The notes under the pieces: model-generated
Told to the model about the DNA's origin: nothing
The model's database searches: none
Seen by the model: the letters and a program-made list of their open reading frames with translations, nothing else
Origin: Bactericera cockerelli
Lineage: Eukaryota > Arthropoda > Insecta > Hemiptera > Triozidae
Direction of reading: 5' to 3'
Length of the DNA: 64,000 bases
NCBI GenBank assembly: GCA_024516035.1
Contig: CM044965.1
Location: 25,430,493-25,494,492 of the forward strand
Position numbers and translations under genes: made by a program
Shown here: positions 20,998 to 33,564 of the stretch, one piece after another
Position numbering within the stretch: the first letter of the stretch is position 1
Layout: every line of letters starts with the position of its first letter

Positions 20998-21254
20998 TTA
21001 ACGGCTTCAATGGTTACACTTTTAATTTTTCTTGAGACCGTTTTGAAAACAAAACTGGCGCGCGTTTAGGTAAATATTTTTTTTTTCTTCTTTTTTTAAT
21101 GTTAAATTTTTGTTTACTGTTCATTCGGCTGCAATGGTAATTTTGAAATTTTCTCAATATCATTTTGTGCATTGTTGATATTGAGAACAATGTAAACATT
21201 TTTTTTTCTTCTTTGTTTTTTTTTTTAAACTTTTAAATATTTGTCTTCTTGCAG

Positions 21255-23438
21255 CTCCTGGGACTGGTGTGTATGATCCTGGCTTCGCCTGCTCGCATGT
21301 CCGGAACTCATTGGTTCCTCTTCATTGTGATCATAGCTTTCATCGCCACGGCTATCTGGGTGTTCATCTATTTCCTGTCCGTGCGGGAGGCGCTTAACTT
21401 TCCCGTCAATGGGTGTTTTCGGTGAGTAATAAGGGTTGGGTGGAAGAGATTGCCACAAGCAATAACCCCGCCCTTTAGGTAGGAAATAACTTCAACTTCA
21501 TTCTCTTTTTGTTTTTCTTGTATATTTGATTAATCTTTTTGTTTTTCTTTATATTTCATTGTATTCTACTGTATATATTTTTTGTTCTACCTAATAAAGC
21601 TTTCTATAATAATAACAATAATAAATAAAAAAAAGTCTGGCTGGGGGACTATGAACAGGGAGTAGACCAACAGTCTGGCTGGGGGACTATGAACAGGGAG
21701 TAGACCAGCAGTCTGGCTGGGGGACTATAAACAGGTAGTAGATCAGCAGTCTGGCTGGGGGACTATAAACAGGGAGTAGACCAGCAGTCTGGCTGGGGGA
21801 CTATAAACAGGGAGTAGACCAGCAGTCTGGCTGGGGGACTATAAACAGGGAGTAGACCAGCAGTCTGGCTGGGGGACTATAAACACGGAGTAGACTTGGT
21901 TCAGGGGGCCCTTGTCAATTATTAGCTTCCTCGTAAAGACAGTGGTAGAGGTGCTGAGTTATTCCCCCACTGTCTAGCTACCATCGTTCACGATGACGCC
22001 ACCCTATGATGATGAATATAAAGTCCCATTATTCCAGCAGTAAGCCCAAGACATATTAATATGTGGTAAAAATCCCAAATGGGAGGATAACTTGTCATGT
22101 CCCGGCTGGGTTTCGAACCCGCGACCTCTGGTATCTCTGGATTCACAGAGTGCCGCCTTTACCACTGTGCTATAGGGACAGACATCAGTTATTTGTTTTG
22201 ATCACAATCGTGATTTCACAATTTCTCAAAGTCACACTGCTAATTTTTTTACCCTACTTGAGAGTCGAACCACCTCCGCCATCAAAACCACGAAAAACGA
22301 AAGAAAAGCCGTTCAAAGTATCTTAAAGTAAAAAAAAACCCTTTAAAGTCTTTTAAACGAACTTAAAAAACATTTTAAAGTCGCCAAATCGGAAAAAGGG
22401 ATATATTGTGCTCGCTGGATTTTTCAATGTACACGTTCTTATGGGAATTTTTTTTCTACCAAGGATTTCATCGATTAAAGTTCATTTAAAATAATATCAG
22501 GAAATTTGCTGTGTTCAGAACTTATAAAAACGATTTTCAATATTATTTCACTGTTCGACGTAAAATATAACAAGGTTCCAAGACTGGGGGGAAAAAAATG
22601 ATCCAAGGAAACCCTTTCGATAGAGCCAATAAAAAATTAGGTGCACGTGATCAATTAACTACAGAATTTCAATTTGTATGCGCGCCTGATATCTTTTCAG
22701 CTATGCAATGTGCATTAAAACATTTCTGATTCTCGGAAACGTCATAAATGAAAATTTTATTGTTTGATTCCGACGACCTTTAGGATATTTTCCTATTTTC
22801 AACTGTATTAAGGATACCAATGATTTGTATCTTATAGCCAGAAAAGGCTGAATCCATGTATCCGCGTCCCTTTGAAAGACGACCTAATATGCATTGATAA
22901 CGTTAAATTTATATGCGCGCCTGCAAACTTCCAATTATGCTATGTGCAGTAAATAGACCAATGATCATTTTTTAGTTAACTGGATACAAAATAACTCAAA
23001 GGACCTGTCTTTTTCTCATATATCCAGGTTTCTCTTATAAAGGGGCTATTTTACCATACAGATGTAAATTTACCTGGGAATTTTTCCCTTATATCCAGTA
23101 TCCAGGTTTCGTTTGTAATGACTTCATTTTCCTATATACAATATACATACATATGTAGAGCTAAATGGGAATATTCTCCTATATCCAGGTTTAACTGCAC
23201 ACGTACCTACGTAAATGTCTAATATATGAAATAAATATATTATCTTCTACTAAAGAGTGTTATTATTATTATTTATAATTTTTTTGCTCCGATTTCAATT
23301 TCCTTTCTCTACTTCTCCACAGGAACTGCTGAACACCGTAGTGTTCGCCCTCCTCTACCTGATTGTGTCCATTCTTCAGCTTTCCTCATGGGGGGGCCTT
23401 ACCATCCCCAGTTCAGAGACCCCAACATTGCCGCTGGG
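21255..23438 (+). CDS. CMTM-like MARVEL-domain membrane protein, two internal exons
   Basis: Exon 21255-21421 follows ttgtcttcttgcag and ends at gtgagt. It encodes a hydrophobic segment (LLGLVCMILA), then HWFLFIVIIAFIATAIWVFI and YFLSVREALNFPVN. Exon 23323-23438 follows ctccacag and ends at gtaagt. It encodes ELLNTVVFALLYLIVSILQL, then SSW and PYHPQFRDPNIAAG. This pattern of membrane helices separated by an N-W-x-x-x-ELLNT junction matches CKLF-like MARVEL proteins (CMTM/plasmolipin group), four-helix proteins of plasma membrane and vesicles. Each exon is one base short. Adding one base in AATGG of the first, and one G to the run of seven G in the second, makes both exact multiples of three and restores the family sequence. 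The first exon or exons and the last lie outside the visible sequence or in the damaged region to the right. Functional gene with consensus errors is likelier than pseudogene. Confidence 0.75.
21430..21620 (+). repeat. LINE 3' end, family F
   Basis: gggttgggtggaagagattg followed by ccacaagcaataaccccgcc and an AT-rich stretch, ending cctaataaagctttc plus a TAA-rich tail. It sits immediately after the first CMTM exon, inside the intron. Confidence 0.75.
21633..21900 (+). repeat. 38-bp tandem repeat, seven units
   Basis: gtctggctgggggactat starts at 21635, 21673, 21711, 21749, 21787, 21825 and 21863, an exact 38-bp period. It lies in the CMTM intron. The 3' flank (ttggttcaggggg, then gtaaagacagtggtagaggt and a matching cccccactgtct) is also found at 39735, where only one unit is present. 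The array therefore expanded from one module of dispersed family I. Confidence 0.92.
22020..22183 (-). repeat. tRNA-headed SINE C
   Basis: Reverse copy with B box gggtttcgaacccg, body gcccaagacatattaa and head gtgccgcctttaccactgtg. Confidence 0.85.
22184..23322. other. CMTM intron sequence
   Basis: AT-rich. tatgcgcgcctg recurs at about 22678 and 22913 in two related modules, and tatatccaggttt recurs several times (23020-23190), suggesting a local diverged tandem repeat. A SINE-B tail end (ctactaaagagtgttattat) lies at about 23248. Confidence 0.5.
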
Positions 23439-23454
23439 GTAAGTCGAAACTCTG

Positions 23455-23547
23455 TGCACTGGTGGTCTAGTGGTTAACGCGCTAGTCTGGTAATCCAGGT
23501 AGCGCAGAGATCCGTGGGTTCGAATCCCACCCAGTGCATATTTTTTT
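23455..23547 (+). repeat. tRNA-headed SINE B, head only, cut by the gap
   Basis: gcactggtggtctagtggtt, aacgcgctagtctggtaatc and B box gggttcgaatccc, ending at the N run. The head could be read as a tRNA, but the same unit with a SINE body occurs at four other sites. Confidence 0.85.
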
Positions 23548-23647
23548 NNNNNNNNNNNNNNNNNNNNNNNNNNNNNNNNNNNNNNNNNNNNNNNNNNNNN
23601 NNNNNNNNNNNNNNNNNNNNNNNNNNNNNNNNNNNNNNNNNNNNNNN
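23548..23647. other. Assembly gap of exactly 100 N
   Basis: A run of 100 N, the usual placeholder for a gap of unknown length. It falls in the CMTM gene just after its second visible exon. Confidence 0.98.
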
Positions 23648-23794
23648 CCCCCAAAAAAAATCATGGAACCATGACAACATAGGGGGCCCATCGACCAACA
23701 TCATTACTAATGTTGGACTATCTTTTTATAAATAACAATGACCATTATTATTTTTTTTTTGTTTATTTTTAATTTGGGTTATCAGCATTTTCAT

Positions 23795-23945
23795 ATCATG
23801 ACCGGGGTGTTAACCCTCCACAGGAAACTCAAAAAAACTGAAAACCCAAATTTACCTCACCAAGCCTGGTTGGGCCGAATGCCCAGGTCACAAAGTTTAA
23901 CCTGGGCTGGACGTACTTAACTTCGGAGATTCAGAAGGCCGCCTT
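23795..23945 (-). repeat. 5S-derived SINE, short subfamily, damaged
   Basis: The reverse complement of tatcatgaccggggtgttaa, ccctccacaggaaactc, gttgggccgaatgcccaggt and tacttaacttcggagattca matches the SINE body and 5S-like head. Confidence 0.65.
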
Positions 23946-24261
23946 TTGACCCTGGCGATTATTTTTTATAATAAACTTTATAAAACCATTATTTAATTAT
24001 TATCTTTATAAAAACCCAAAAAAAGGTTTTAAAATTTTAACCTATATATTGTGTTTTTTTTTTTTATTGTTGCCCCGGTTGTCCAAAAGTCCGGTTAAGA
24101 GGGGGCGAAAACAGCCCAGGAATTACCCCCCCGAAAACCATTTTTCGCTATCCGAAAATTATAAAAAGTTCAAAAAGGCATTGCCTGTCCACAGACGGAA
24201 AAATTCTTTATAAATTTTAAATTACAGCCCGTTTCTAAATTCACATAAACTAAATGCTGTC

Positions 24262-24452
24262 CGTATCCCCAGTGGGTTTAAAAGGGGCACTCTTAATCCA
24301 AAGATTCCAGAGGTCGTGAGTTTTTGAAACCCAGCCGGACATGACAAGTATCCTCCTACTTGGGAAATTTTTTCCCCCATAATAATATTCTTGGGCTTAC
24401 TGCTGGAATAATAGTCCAATCGACAGTAAAAAAGGCGATATTATTATTATAA
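24262..24452 (+). repeat. SINE C, damaged
   Basis: ccagaggtcgtgagtttttg, then ccagccggacatgacaagta and ttcttgggcttactgctgga, ending gcgatattattattat. Confidence 0.7.
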
Positions 24453-24745
24453 ACAGGTGAGCAGGGATTTTGAAATTTTCTCTGTACAGGTTTTCTATTA
24501 TATCCATCCATTATATCCAGGTTAATAATAATAATTATTATTATTACTTTCATTATCCCTATTATTATTTTATTTTACATACTATAATTTTACTTTTGAG
24601 TAGATTTTTCCCTTGTTTCTCACGTTTTTTTCCCGAAATCGGAAGTTTGGTGCGGGCAGTTAGAGGAGAGAGGGAGAGAGGGGAGGAGAGAAAAAGAAGA
24701 GAAAAGAGAGGAAAGAGAGAGAGAAAAGAGAAAAGGGAAGGTGAG

Positions 24746-24810
<65 letters not shown>

Positions 24811-24811
24811 C

Positions 24812-24848
<37 letters not shown>

Positions 24849-24855
24849 TTTTTTT

Positions 24856-24948
<93 letters not shown>

Positions 24949-24976
24949 GGGGGTTTTTTTGGGGGTTTTTTTTTTT

Positions 24977-25131
<155 letters not shown>

Positions 25132-28100
25132 GTCCTTTTAAAAATTTTTTATTTTCTTTTTTTGGGGGTTATTAATTTATTATATTTTCAAAAAACCCCA
25201 AATTTATAAATTTATTATTAAAAATTTTTTTCCCCTTCCTTTTTTTGGAAAAAAATTATTTTTAAAAATTTTCCAATTTTTTTTTTTTTTTTTAAATTAA
25301 ATTTATTTTTTTTTTTTAAAAAATTTTTTAAAAAATTTTTTTTTTTTAAAAATTTTTTTAAAAAATTTTTTCCCTTTTTTTTTTTTCCCTTTTTTGCCCC
25401 CCTTTTTTTTTTAAAAAAAAAAAATACATTTTTTCTGATAAAAAATCCAGACCCCCCCGGGGTAGTCGGGGGGGGGAAAGGGGCGGTTTTTCTTGCCCCC
25501 CCCAAATTTTCCAAAAGGGGGGTTTTTTTGGGGTTCAAAAACCCGCCGGGACATAAAAAGGGGTTTTCCCCTTTTTTTAATTTTTACCCATAAAAATTTT
25601 AAAGCCCCTTGGGGGTTACTGCGGGGAAAAGGGGGTTTTTTTTAGTCCTAATCAGGCAGTTAAAAAAGGCGTTATTTTTTTTTAAAACATAATTTGGCCC
25701 CTGGGGTCATTTTTACTTACTGACTCGATCTCTAAAACGTGCAGACCCCGCCCCTTTTTTTACCGGAAAACCCCGGGAAAGCTCAAAAAAGACAACAAAA
25801 AAAACTTTGAAAGGGCCCCCGATTCTTACTGTTTTTTTCCGCCCAAAATTTGGGTTTGGGCAATTTTTGACGGCGTTTTGGCACCCGGGGGCGGGGGGGA
25901 AAAGGGGGTCAAAATTTTTTTTTGAGTTGAAAAAAGAATACTTTTTTTTAGAAACATACGGGGCAAAAAAAATTTTTTGATGAGTTTTGGGGTTTTTTTT
26001 TTTCGAAAATTTTTTGGAAAATTTTTTTTTTTTTTTTTTTAAAAAAAATTTTTGGGGGTTTTTTTTTCTAAAATTTTTTTTTAAAAAAGTAGACTTTAGG
26101 AACCCCCGGTTATTTTTTCAAAAACCCCAGGTTTTTTTTTTTTTAAAACAAATTTTTTTTCCCCCCGATTTTTGGATTTCTCTCTTCCTATAGTATTTTT
26201 TTTTTTTTTTTATTTAAAAAGCCCCAATTTTTTTTTAAATTTTCCTTTTTTAAATTTGGGGAAAATAAAAAACACTAAACTTTTATTTTGGGGTTTTTTT
26301 TCCCCTAGTTTTCCCAAAAAAACTCTGTAATTTTTTAATAATTTTTTTAAATTTTTTTAAAAAGAGACTTTTTTTTTTTAAAAACTTTCGTTGTTAGGAA
26401 ATTTTAAAAAAAAATTTTTTTTTTTTTGGAAAAAAATTTAAAAATTCTAAGCAAAAAAGATTTTTCATATTATTGTTTTTTTGCTGATACAGTTGCCAAG
26501 GCAACGGGAGAGAAAATCTTTTTTTTTTTTTTCAACAAGATGATTCTTATCAAAGTTTTATTCACGAAATCAATGTTATTTTTTTTTTACTTTTGCACTT
26601 TTTTTTTCCCTTTCGGCAATAAAGCATTTTTTTTGGTTTCCCTTTTCATGGGAAAATTGGGGGAATTTTTTTTAGAAAAATTTTTTTTTTTAAATCCTTT
26701 TTTTTTTGGGGAAAAATTAAAAAAAAACTAAACTTTTATTTTGGGTTTTTAAAAATTCCGTAATTTAAAAAGCGCGTAGATTTTTTATTTTTTTTTTTTT
26801 TTAGAAGAGCCTTTTTTTTAAAATCCCCCTTTTTTGGGGAAATTAAAGGGGACAACTTAGCAAAAAAAATTTTGTTTAGCTTTTTTGCACTTTTTTTTTT
26901 GCCAGTAAAAAGGCTTTTTTGGGGCTCCTACAGGGGTAGGTAAAGGGTAAAAAATTTAAAATTAAAATTTTTTAAAATAATTAAAACACACTCCCAAAAA
27001 AAAAAATAACGCCGCACGTTTTAAAAAATAAAAAAAAATAAAAAATTTTTTTCCACCCCCTTTTTTCTTTTTTTAATAAAAATTAAAAAATAAAAAAATC
27101 ACCTACACTTTTTAAAGCAAAATTTTTAAAGTGAAAACACCATAATTTTTCGATCCTTATGCTGAATAGCATTATTAAATTTTTAATTTTTTACGCCTAA
27201 CGGGGCAATAAAAAAAAAATTAACATTTTAATCGACTCTGCATTTAAAATTAGAACTTTTTTTTAATTAATTTATTTTAAATTTTTTTAACTTTTTTTTT
27301 TTACATAAAAAACAAAAAAAAAACGAAAAATTTAAAATTTTTTGGTTAAACCCCCCGCCCACTACAGGATGAACTCACACAAAATAAAAAATGAAAATTT
27401 TTTACTGAAACCCCTGGGGGGAATGTATACTTATCCTATGTACAACGGGTTTTTTTTTTTTTACTGAACACTTTTATGTACAAAAATTTACATGGAAGTG
27501 CAAAATTTTTCTGGAGTATAACAAGGGAAAATAAGGAAGGTTTTAAAGAAAATAATCTAACCTTTTTATTAAATAAGGGGGCCCTCAACGGGCCCCAAAA
27601 TCGTCTATATCGGGGTTGTGGGAAAACCAGGGTCTGGGGCCCCGGGGAAAAAGGGCCTGGGGCCCCGGGGTCCAGGCCCCCCGTTGTTGCCGCCTACGGG
27701 GGGCCGGGGGAAAGGGGTCCTAATTTTTTTTTCCCCCTAACACATATTTTTTTTTTTAAAATTACAATGAGGTATACGAACATCTTTTGGGCAATTCGAC
27801 GCCACCCAATCCCCTTGGGGGGGAAGGGGGATTCCAAAAAGCAATAACCCCCCTTTTTTATTTGGGGAAATATAATATGTTTTTTATGCATTTTTTTTTA
27901 ATTTTTTTTTTTTTTTTAACTTCTTTTAAAAAAATTTTGTAATTATCGTTTGGGGATATATCCCCTTTAATAAAGTCTTAAATCAAAAAAAATAATAAAA
28001 CCTGAGTGGAAAATACTTGCTTTTTTTTGGAAGACGCGGGTTCAAAGTCGGGGGCCCACAAAAAAATTTTTTAAAAAATTTGGGGATGTACAGTTTTTTG

Positions 28101-28999
28101 AGAAGAATACTTACCTTTCCCTTTTTCCCGTTTTAAAAAAAGAACCGTAATGGGAAGTATTGTCTCATTTTTCCCCCCCCCCGTTTTGTTTTTTAACCGG
28201 GGGGGTACAGATGGGGGAGTGAGGGCCTCCACCAATTTTAAATGGTAAAGTTGGCTCTTTTTTGAATCATATATTTCGTTTGTGATCAACCATCGGGGAA
28301 AAATTTTTCCCCATTTTTTTTAAAAACTTTTAAAACCCCCCGAAACTGCGGAAGGGGTAGCCTCGGCCCCTTCTGGGGGTTGGGGTTCCGTTCTTTTTAA
28401 GGGCCCTAGCAAAAACCCCGGGGCTTCTCCCAAAAAAGCCAGCATCACGAATTTTTCATTCCCCCGGGGCGTTGTTTTAATTTTGGGGGACCCCACGAAA
28501 CCTGTGCAGTCAACGCCCTTTGACGCTGGCTTTGGGTCTTTGAACCAAATTAAAAATTTGAAGTAAAAAATCCTTTTTTTTACTGGGGCTCGGTAGTTTT
28601 AGCACGGGTTAATCCAAGATTCCAGAGGTCGGGGTTCAAAAACCCCCGGGCCCCAAAAAATTATCCTCCCTTTTTTGGGGTTTTTACCACTTAAAATACG
28701 TCTTTCGTTTGGGGGTTCCCGCGGAAAACAAGGGGCTTAATAGCCCCAATCGGCAGTATAAAAAAAGGGGGATTTTATTATTATCTTAAAATTAAAATTT
28801 TTAAAGTCAAAAGGTTTTTTACAGGGGGCCCCCTAAAATACCATTCCAAAAAACCCGGCCCCAAGCACCTGGGGTCCAAACAAGAGCGAAATCCACCATT
28901 GAGGAAAAATGGTTTAATGAAGAAAACCAAATTTTGGGGGATCAAATAGACAAAATAAAAAGCGGGATAAAAAAAAATAATTATATACAAAACTTAAAT

Positions 29000-29200
29000 T
29001 TTGGGTTTTGGGGGGGAAAAGATTGCCATAGACAAAACCCCGCCCTTTATTAAGACATTTTTCCAAAAATATTTTACTATTCTCTTTAATTATTTTGTAT
29101 AATAATTTATTTTTTTCAGTTTTTTTCATTGTTAAAATAATTATTTAAATTGTACATACATGTCCATTTTATCAAAATAAAGTATTGATAATAAAAATTT
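29000..29200 (+). repeat. LINE 3' end, family F, damaged
   Basis: gattgccatagacaaaaccc, cgccctttatta and an AT-rich 3' part ending aataaagtattgataataa. Confidence 0.65.
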
Positions 29201-30189
29201 TAATGCCACCCTACCAAGACAGGGCGGCTAAAGTACCTCCTGACAATTTTGGCGACAACAATCACTCCATAAAGATTTCCCGATCAAGTTTTTTTACATA
29301 CATATATATCTTTCTCACTTTTGAGATTAAGTTTAAAGCCACCCGATAAATAAAACCTTACAAATATTGTTAAGTAATAATGAAACATCTTCAACCAAAC
29401 CCTTTTTCGACCCACGGAAAAGAAATAACAAAGTATATTTAAAATACTGACCTCAGTACTATTAGCTCGATCAAATAAGGTGACGGCCTACCCCCGGGGT
29501 TTGCGGGTTCGGCCTAATGCCCGAAAAAATTACAGCGGAGTTTAAAGTTTGGGCATCACAAAATTTTATCAACACAAGTATGACAACTTTTGATAAAAAA
29601 TGTGTTTTCCCTGAACACCATTTCCACCCAAATAAAAAAAACTCAATTCTAATAACCTATTGCTCCCCCCCAGCTTTGAAAAATAAGCGCGTTTTTCTGG
29701 ACATAATCTAAAATAGATCAACTTCCACAGAAAGCCCAAACGTATTATAAGTGGTCAAAATCCTAAAATGAAGAAAACTTTCATTCCCGGCGGGTTTTGA
29801 ACCCCCCCGCCCTTCTGAACACCAAACCTACGCGACCTTTTAAAAAATACCGGGACTGACTTGTAGGTGATTTTGAACGCCCCCCCCCCCGGTAATCCAA
29901 GTTCGCAGGTTTCGAGGTTCCAGCTGGGTCATCCCGGTCAGGACAAGTTTTCCCCCCATTTGGGCCCTTTTAATATTGTTTTTAAACTTACTACGGAAAT
30001 AAATGGGACTCATTATCCCTTTTTCCCTTTTTTCCATGCCACCAGAGGAATTTTTTCGACCTGCAACGTTGGAAAACACCAACCATTGAAAACAAGGGCC
30101 CCATCAAGATTATCGTACCTCATCTAAGAAGTATAAATACTCGTAAGGCGATTTATTGTTTTTTTAATGATTAGAATAATAATAAAATC

Positions 30190-30290
30190 TTTATAAATGA
30201 GGAAAAATTAATACACTGGGGTGGGATTCGAATCAACGGACCCTTCACTACCTGGATTACCAGATATCGCTTAACCCCCTTAATAACTAA
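30190..30290 (-). repeat. SINE B, 3' truncated in view
   Basis: tgaggaaaaattaatacact, then gggtgggattcgaatcaacg and cctggattaccagata are the head and first body part in reverse. Confidence 0.65.
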
Positions 30291-30324
30291 GTATTTCTTG
30301 ACGAGCAAAACTATATTGCATCGT

Positions 30325-30510
30325 CCTTTTGGGTGAAAGAGATTGTCACAGGCAATAACCCCGCCCTTTATAGGTAGGACATTAACTTCATTCCTTTTTT
30401 TTTCTTTATATTTTTTTTAATCTTTTTGTTTTTCTTTATATTTCATTGTATTCTACGATATATTTTTTTTTCACCTAATAAAAGCTTCTAAATAATAATA
30501 ATAGTATTTT
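30325..30510 (+). repeat. LINE 3' end, family F
   Basis: tgggtgaaagagattgtcac, aggcaataaccccgcccttt and cacctaataaaagcttct with a TAA tail. It is much better preserved than its left neighbours and marks the end of the worst-damaged stretch. Confidence 0.7.
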
Positions 30511-30831
30511 GCTTATGGGTAAATAAATAATCACCTATCTTAAACGATTTTTTTTTGAAAACCCCATCACACTTCTTCTAATCGGGACCCTGTTTTGGAT
30601 TGACCCTCACCCCCCCCCCCCCCCCCCCCTTACTTACACTTGAGAGAGAAGGTCTTAAATCAATTAAATCCAAAATGTTTTACAAACTGGGCCCCGGTGC
30701 CAAAAAAACCGACACCGGGCAGGAATAAGAAACCGTTCCTAAACTTTATTTCGGTATTCAAAAGCCCTTTGTACAAAAAAGTAGCATCTAAATGCTAAAA
30801 TGTATTTTTTTTTTTTTTTATTTTAAAAGGT

Positions 30832-31010
30832 AATTGTGCCCCGGAACCCCCTTTTCGCATTACTTCAGGGTTATTACATAAAATGTAATATAATACCTAG
30901 TAATTTTTACTCCATTCCCATTCAAGAATAATGCTGATCAATTTCATTTTGTCCGGTGGATTTCGAACCCACACCTCTGGATTACCAGACCCAAAGACTT
31001 AAGTGCCGAA
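30832..31010 (-). repeat. SINE H tail followed by a SINE C head fragment
   Basis: tgccccggaacccccttttc and gcattacttcagggtta match the tail of SINE H (44137). gtggatttcgaacccacacc at about 30957 is a reversed SINE C B box. Confidence 0.5.
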
Positions 31011-32035
31011 TTAAATAAAAAACCTCTATTTGGAACAGAAATAAAACATAATCAAAATTAATACATATATCAAAAACTGGTTCCAATTCACTTATTTGCG
31101 GAGGAACTTATTACCAATAAGTGCCGAATTTACCAATAGAATTAATTTAATCAATTTATTTGATTGGCTGAAACTCCGGCTTGAATCGTATAGGCTGGGG
31201 TTAACTTCAATCTTGTTTCATAAGGGCCCTATTTATGTGATCAAGCGGCCAAATTATTTCCTCAGGTCCCCGCCCTTGGGTAAGAGTTAGGCACCCTGGT
31301 CTATTTTTGAAGAGGATCCAGGATGCATTAATTTAAACCTGACTCATCTGAAACTAGGCTTTCCTCCCTTGTTTTAATGCATGATTCCCAAACTTTTTGT
31401 CTATTTTGGTAGCAAATGTAATTTTAAAAGACTTGATTGTAGGAGTAAAGGGGGAAATTAATGAACAGAATCGAGATCACTTCAATTTCAAATTCGAAAC
31501 CCAAGCCCCCGGAAAATCAACTAAGTCCACAGAGGACCTATAATAAAAATATCAAATAATTTCTCACTTAGTTATATCTAATTAAGATGTCCTGATAATA
31601 TAATATAATATTATTTTTGTTGTATCGTTAATTAACGTCAGAATATTTTCCCCTAGGAGAAAACAATAAAATGTCTAAATTGAATCATGAACACGGTTAA
31701 AATTACATATTTGTGTTAATCACTATCACAACTACTCAAACTTGCTTACTAAAGTCTACCCGAAACCGGGACTTCAACCACCGCCTCCAAACACAATCCC
31801 CGCCTTATCGATTAAGCGCTACGCGGTCGGAATACTAAATAAAGTCGGAATCTAAATCTGTAGATTACTAATAAAATCAAGTAATCTAAGCAAAGGGGAT
31901 CTGAAAGACGATAAGCTTACCCAATAATCGTAAGTAACCGTTTAGGCTGTAGAGTTGGAAATATGCTGTTTCAGTAGACCCAATTAAGGTTGTGAAACGG
32001 GTAATGAGCTGGAAATGATTAGACTAGATAAATAA
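31011..32035. other. Intergenic sequence with one SINE D
   Basis: No gene. A reversed SINE D lies at 31700-31830. The rest is unremarkable. Confidence 0.4.
31700..31830 (-). repeat. tRNA-headed SINE D
   Basis: tttgtgttaatcactatcac, then accgggacttcaaccaccgc and ccccgccttatcgattaagc are the tail, B box and A box in reverse. Confidence 0.7.
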
Positions 32036-32190
32036 TGGTTCCGTTTAATGCACCGGTTACGTAGGATCAACCGAAGTAAAAACAACTTCAGCGGGGGGTA
32101 AGAGTTGAAGACTTCGGATTCCTACATTCCCGGCCAAATCAGGCTGGGTGAGGTTAATGTAGGAGTAGGTTTGAGAGTTTTCCCAGTTGA
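32036..32190 (+). repeat. 5S-derived SINE, short subfamily
   Basis: gtttaatgcaccggttacgt, aggatcaaccgaagt and gttgaagacttcggattcct, then caggctgggtgaggttaatg. The 3' end is truncated. Confidence 0.72.
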
Positions 32191-32639
32191 CTAGATGTAC
32201 CTACATGAATATCAAACATACCCCGGACACTGTTTCGACTTATTTGCTCTCATCAGCAGGTATTAGTTCTGAATATTCATGCCATCAACTAACCTCTCTA
32301 TTTTAATCAGTACCTATAAACAGAAAAGTGAAAAGTTATACTAGATGTAACATGAAATGTGAGGAAATTTGAGAAAAACTTGAGATATCCCTCACAGCCA
32401 TTTGAGCTTCACTCAAGTTTACCTCATAAAATTTTCAAGTGAAACATTACAGTGCGCCTTTGTCTAACCTTTATCAATCTTTTGGCTTTCACATAGATTG
32501 CAGACTTCTTCTCCCTCCTTTTGCTTTCGAAGCGCCCGAGTTGATGCGAATGACCTTTGTAGACACAGTCTGTGTTCTACAAAGGTTTACATTACATACC
32601 TATAGTAATGTAAATCTATGTAAAGGTATTATTATTAAA
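32191..32639. other. Intergenic sequence, nothing recognised
   Basis: No gene and no recognised repeat. Confidence 0.35.
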
Positions 32640-32795
32640 TGCTTTTTTTAGATACAAAGACATATATTGTACAGTATAAAGAATTATTATAAAAAAAATG
32701 GAAACAATAAAATGGTAAAAATAGATTAATAGATGTGTCCTAACTAAAGGGCGGGGTTATTGCCTATGGCAATCTCTTCCACACAACCCTTAGGT
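32640..32795 (-). repeat. LINE 3' end, family F
   Basis: gtcctaactaaagggcgggg, ttattgcctatggcaatctc and ttccacacaaccctt form the reversed signature. Confidence 0.75.
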
Positions 32796-33104
32796 AAAGG
32801 TATAGGTAATGTATGTATATTATATGTCTTCTGTCTCCTTATTGACATTTGAAAGAGATATGTAGGTATGTAACAGTATGAATACCTATACTTAAAAAAA
32901 TATGTAGGTACCCTGGTAGCCTGGTACCTACATACATTGTACGTACATTATGTACATTTCTGTATTGTACATAATATTATGTAGGTACAGTACATACATA
33001 AATTGTATTTAAAACATATAATGTAAATAGTAAGTTTTTTTATATTTTATAGACACACAAAAGTTGGGTAGTTCATTTGATACAAAGCTATAATCTTATT
33101 GAGA
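32796..33104. other. AT-rich sequence with palindromes
   Basis: tatgtaggtacc pairs with ggtacctacata around a 10-nt loop (32901-32934). Further gtacat/atgtac palindromes follow. No gene is seen. Confidence 0.5.
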
Positions 33105-33215
33105 CGCGTTAGCTCAGCGGTCAAGGCGTCTGTCTGGTAATCCAGAGATTGTGGGTTCGAAACCCAGGCGGACACGACAAATTATCCTCCCAATTGGGAT
33201 TTTGACCATACCTAA
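33105..33215 (+). repeat. tRNA-headed SINE C, variant head
   Basis: cgcgttagctcagcggtcaa, ggcgtctgtctggtaatcca and B box gggttcgaaaccc, then gacaaattatcctccca. The head variant matches the copy at 9411. Confidence 0.8.
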
Positions 33216-33564
33216 AATTTATAATATAAAGTTCTAACACAGATTTATCGTTAACACGTTAACATAAAAAGATTTCTTCCCCTTTTGGTCAACAGATCCT
33301 TTACCTACTGTAAAAAACTTGCATTCATCCGGTTTAGATTTTTTAGATTAGAACAGAACCCAAATGATTCTTTTGAAAGGAGGACCGGTCGAAAAGTAAA
33401 ATTTGACTTCCGTTTTGGTCAATAAATCCCTTCTATACCTACCGCAAACAATCTATATTCTGTTACCGTAATGGGACACTATATAATGCAATACATTATT
33501 TGGGTCAGAGTTATCAATTTATTTGCAAGACTAGCGGTTACAACCCGCCGCTTCGCCAGCCCAT
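33216..33564. other. Intergenic sequence, nothing recognised
   Basis: gacttccgttttggtcaata and cccttttggtcaacagatcc suggest two copies of a diverged unit. No gene. Confidence 0.35.

Noticed and set aside
23458..23545. A functional tRNA gene
   Set aside because: A and B boxes are present, but the same unit is attached to a conserved SINE body at 35487 and in reverse at 14951 and 18652. The fold is not a clean cloverleaf.
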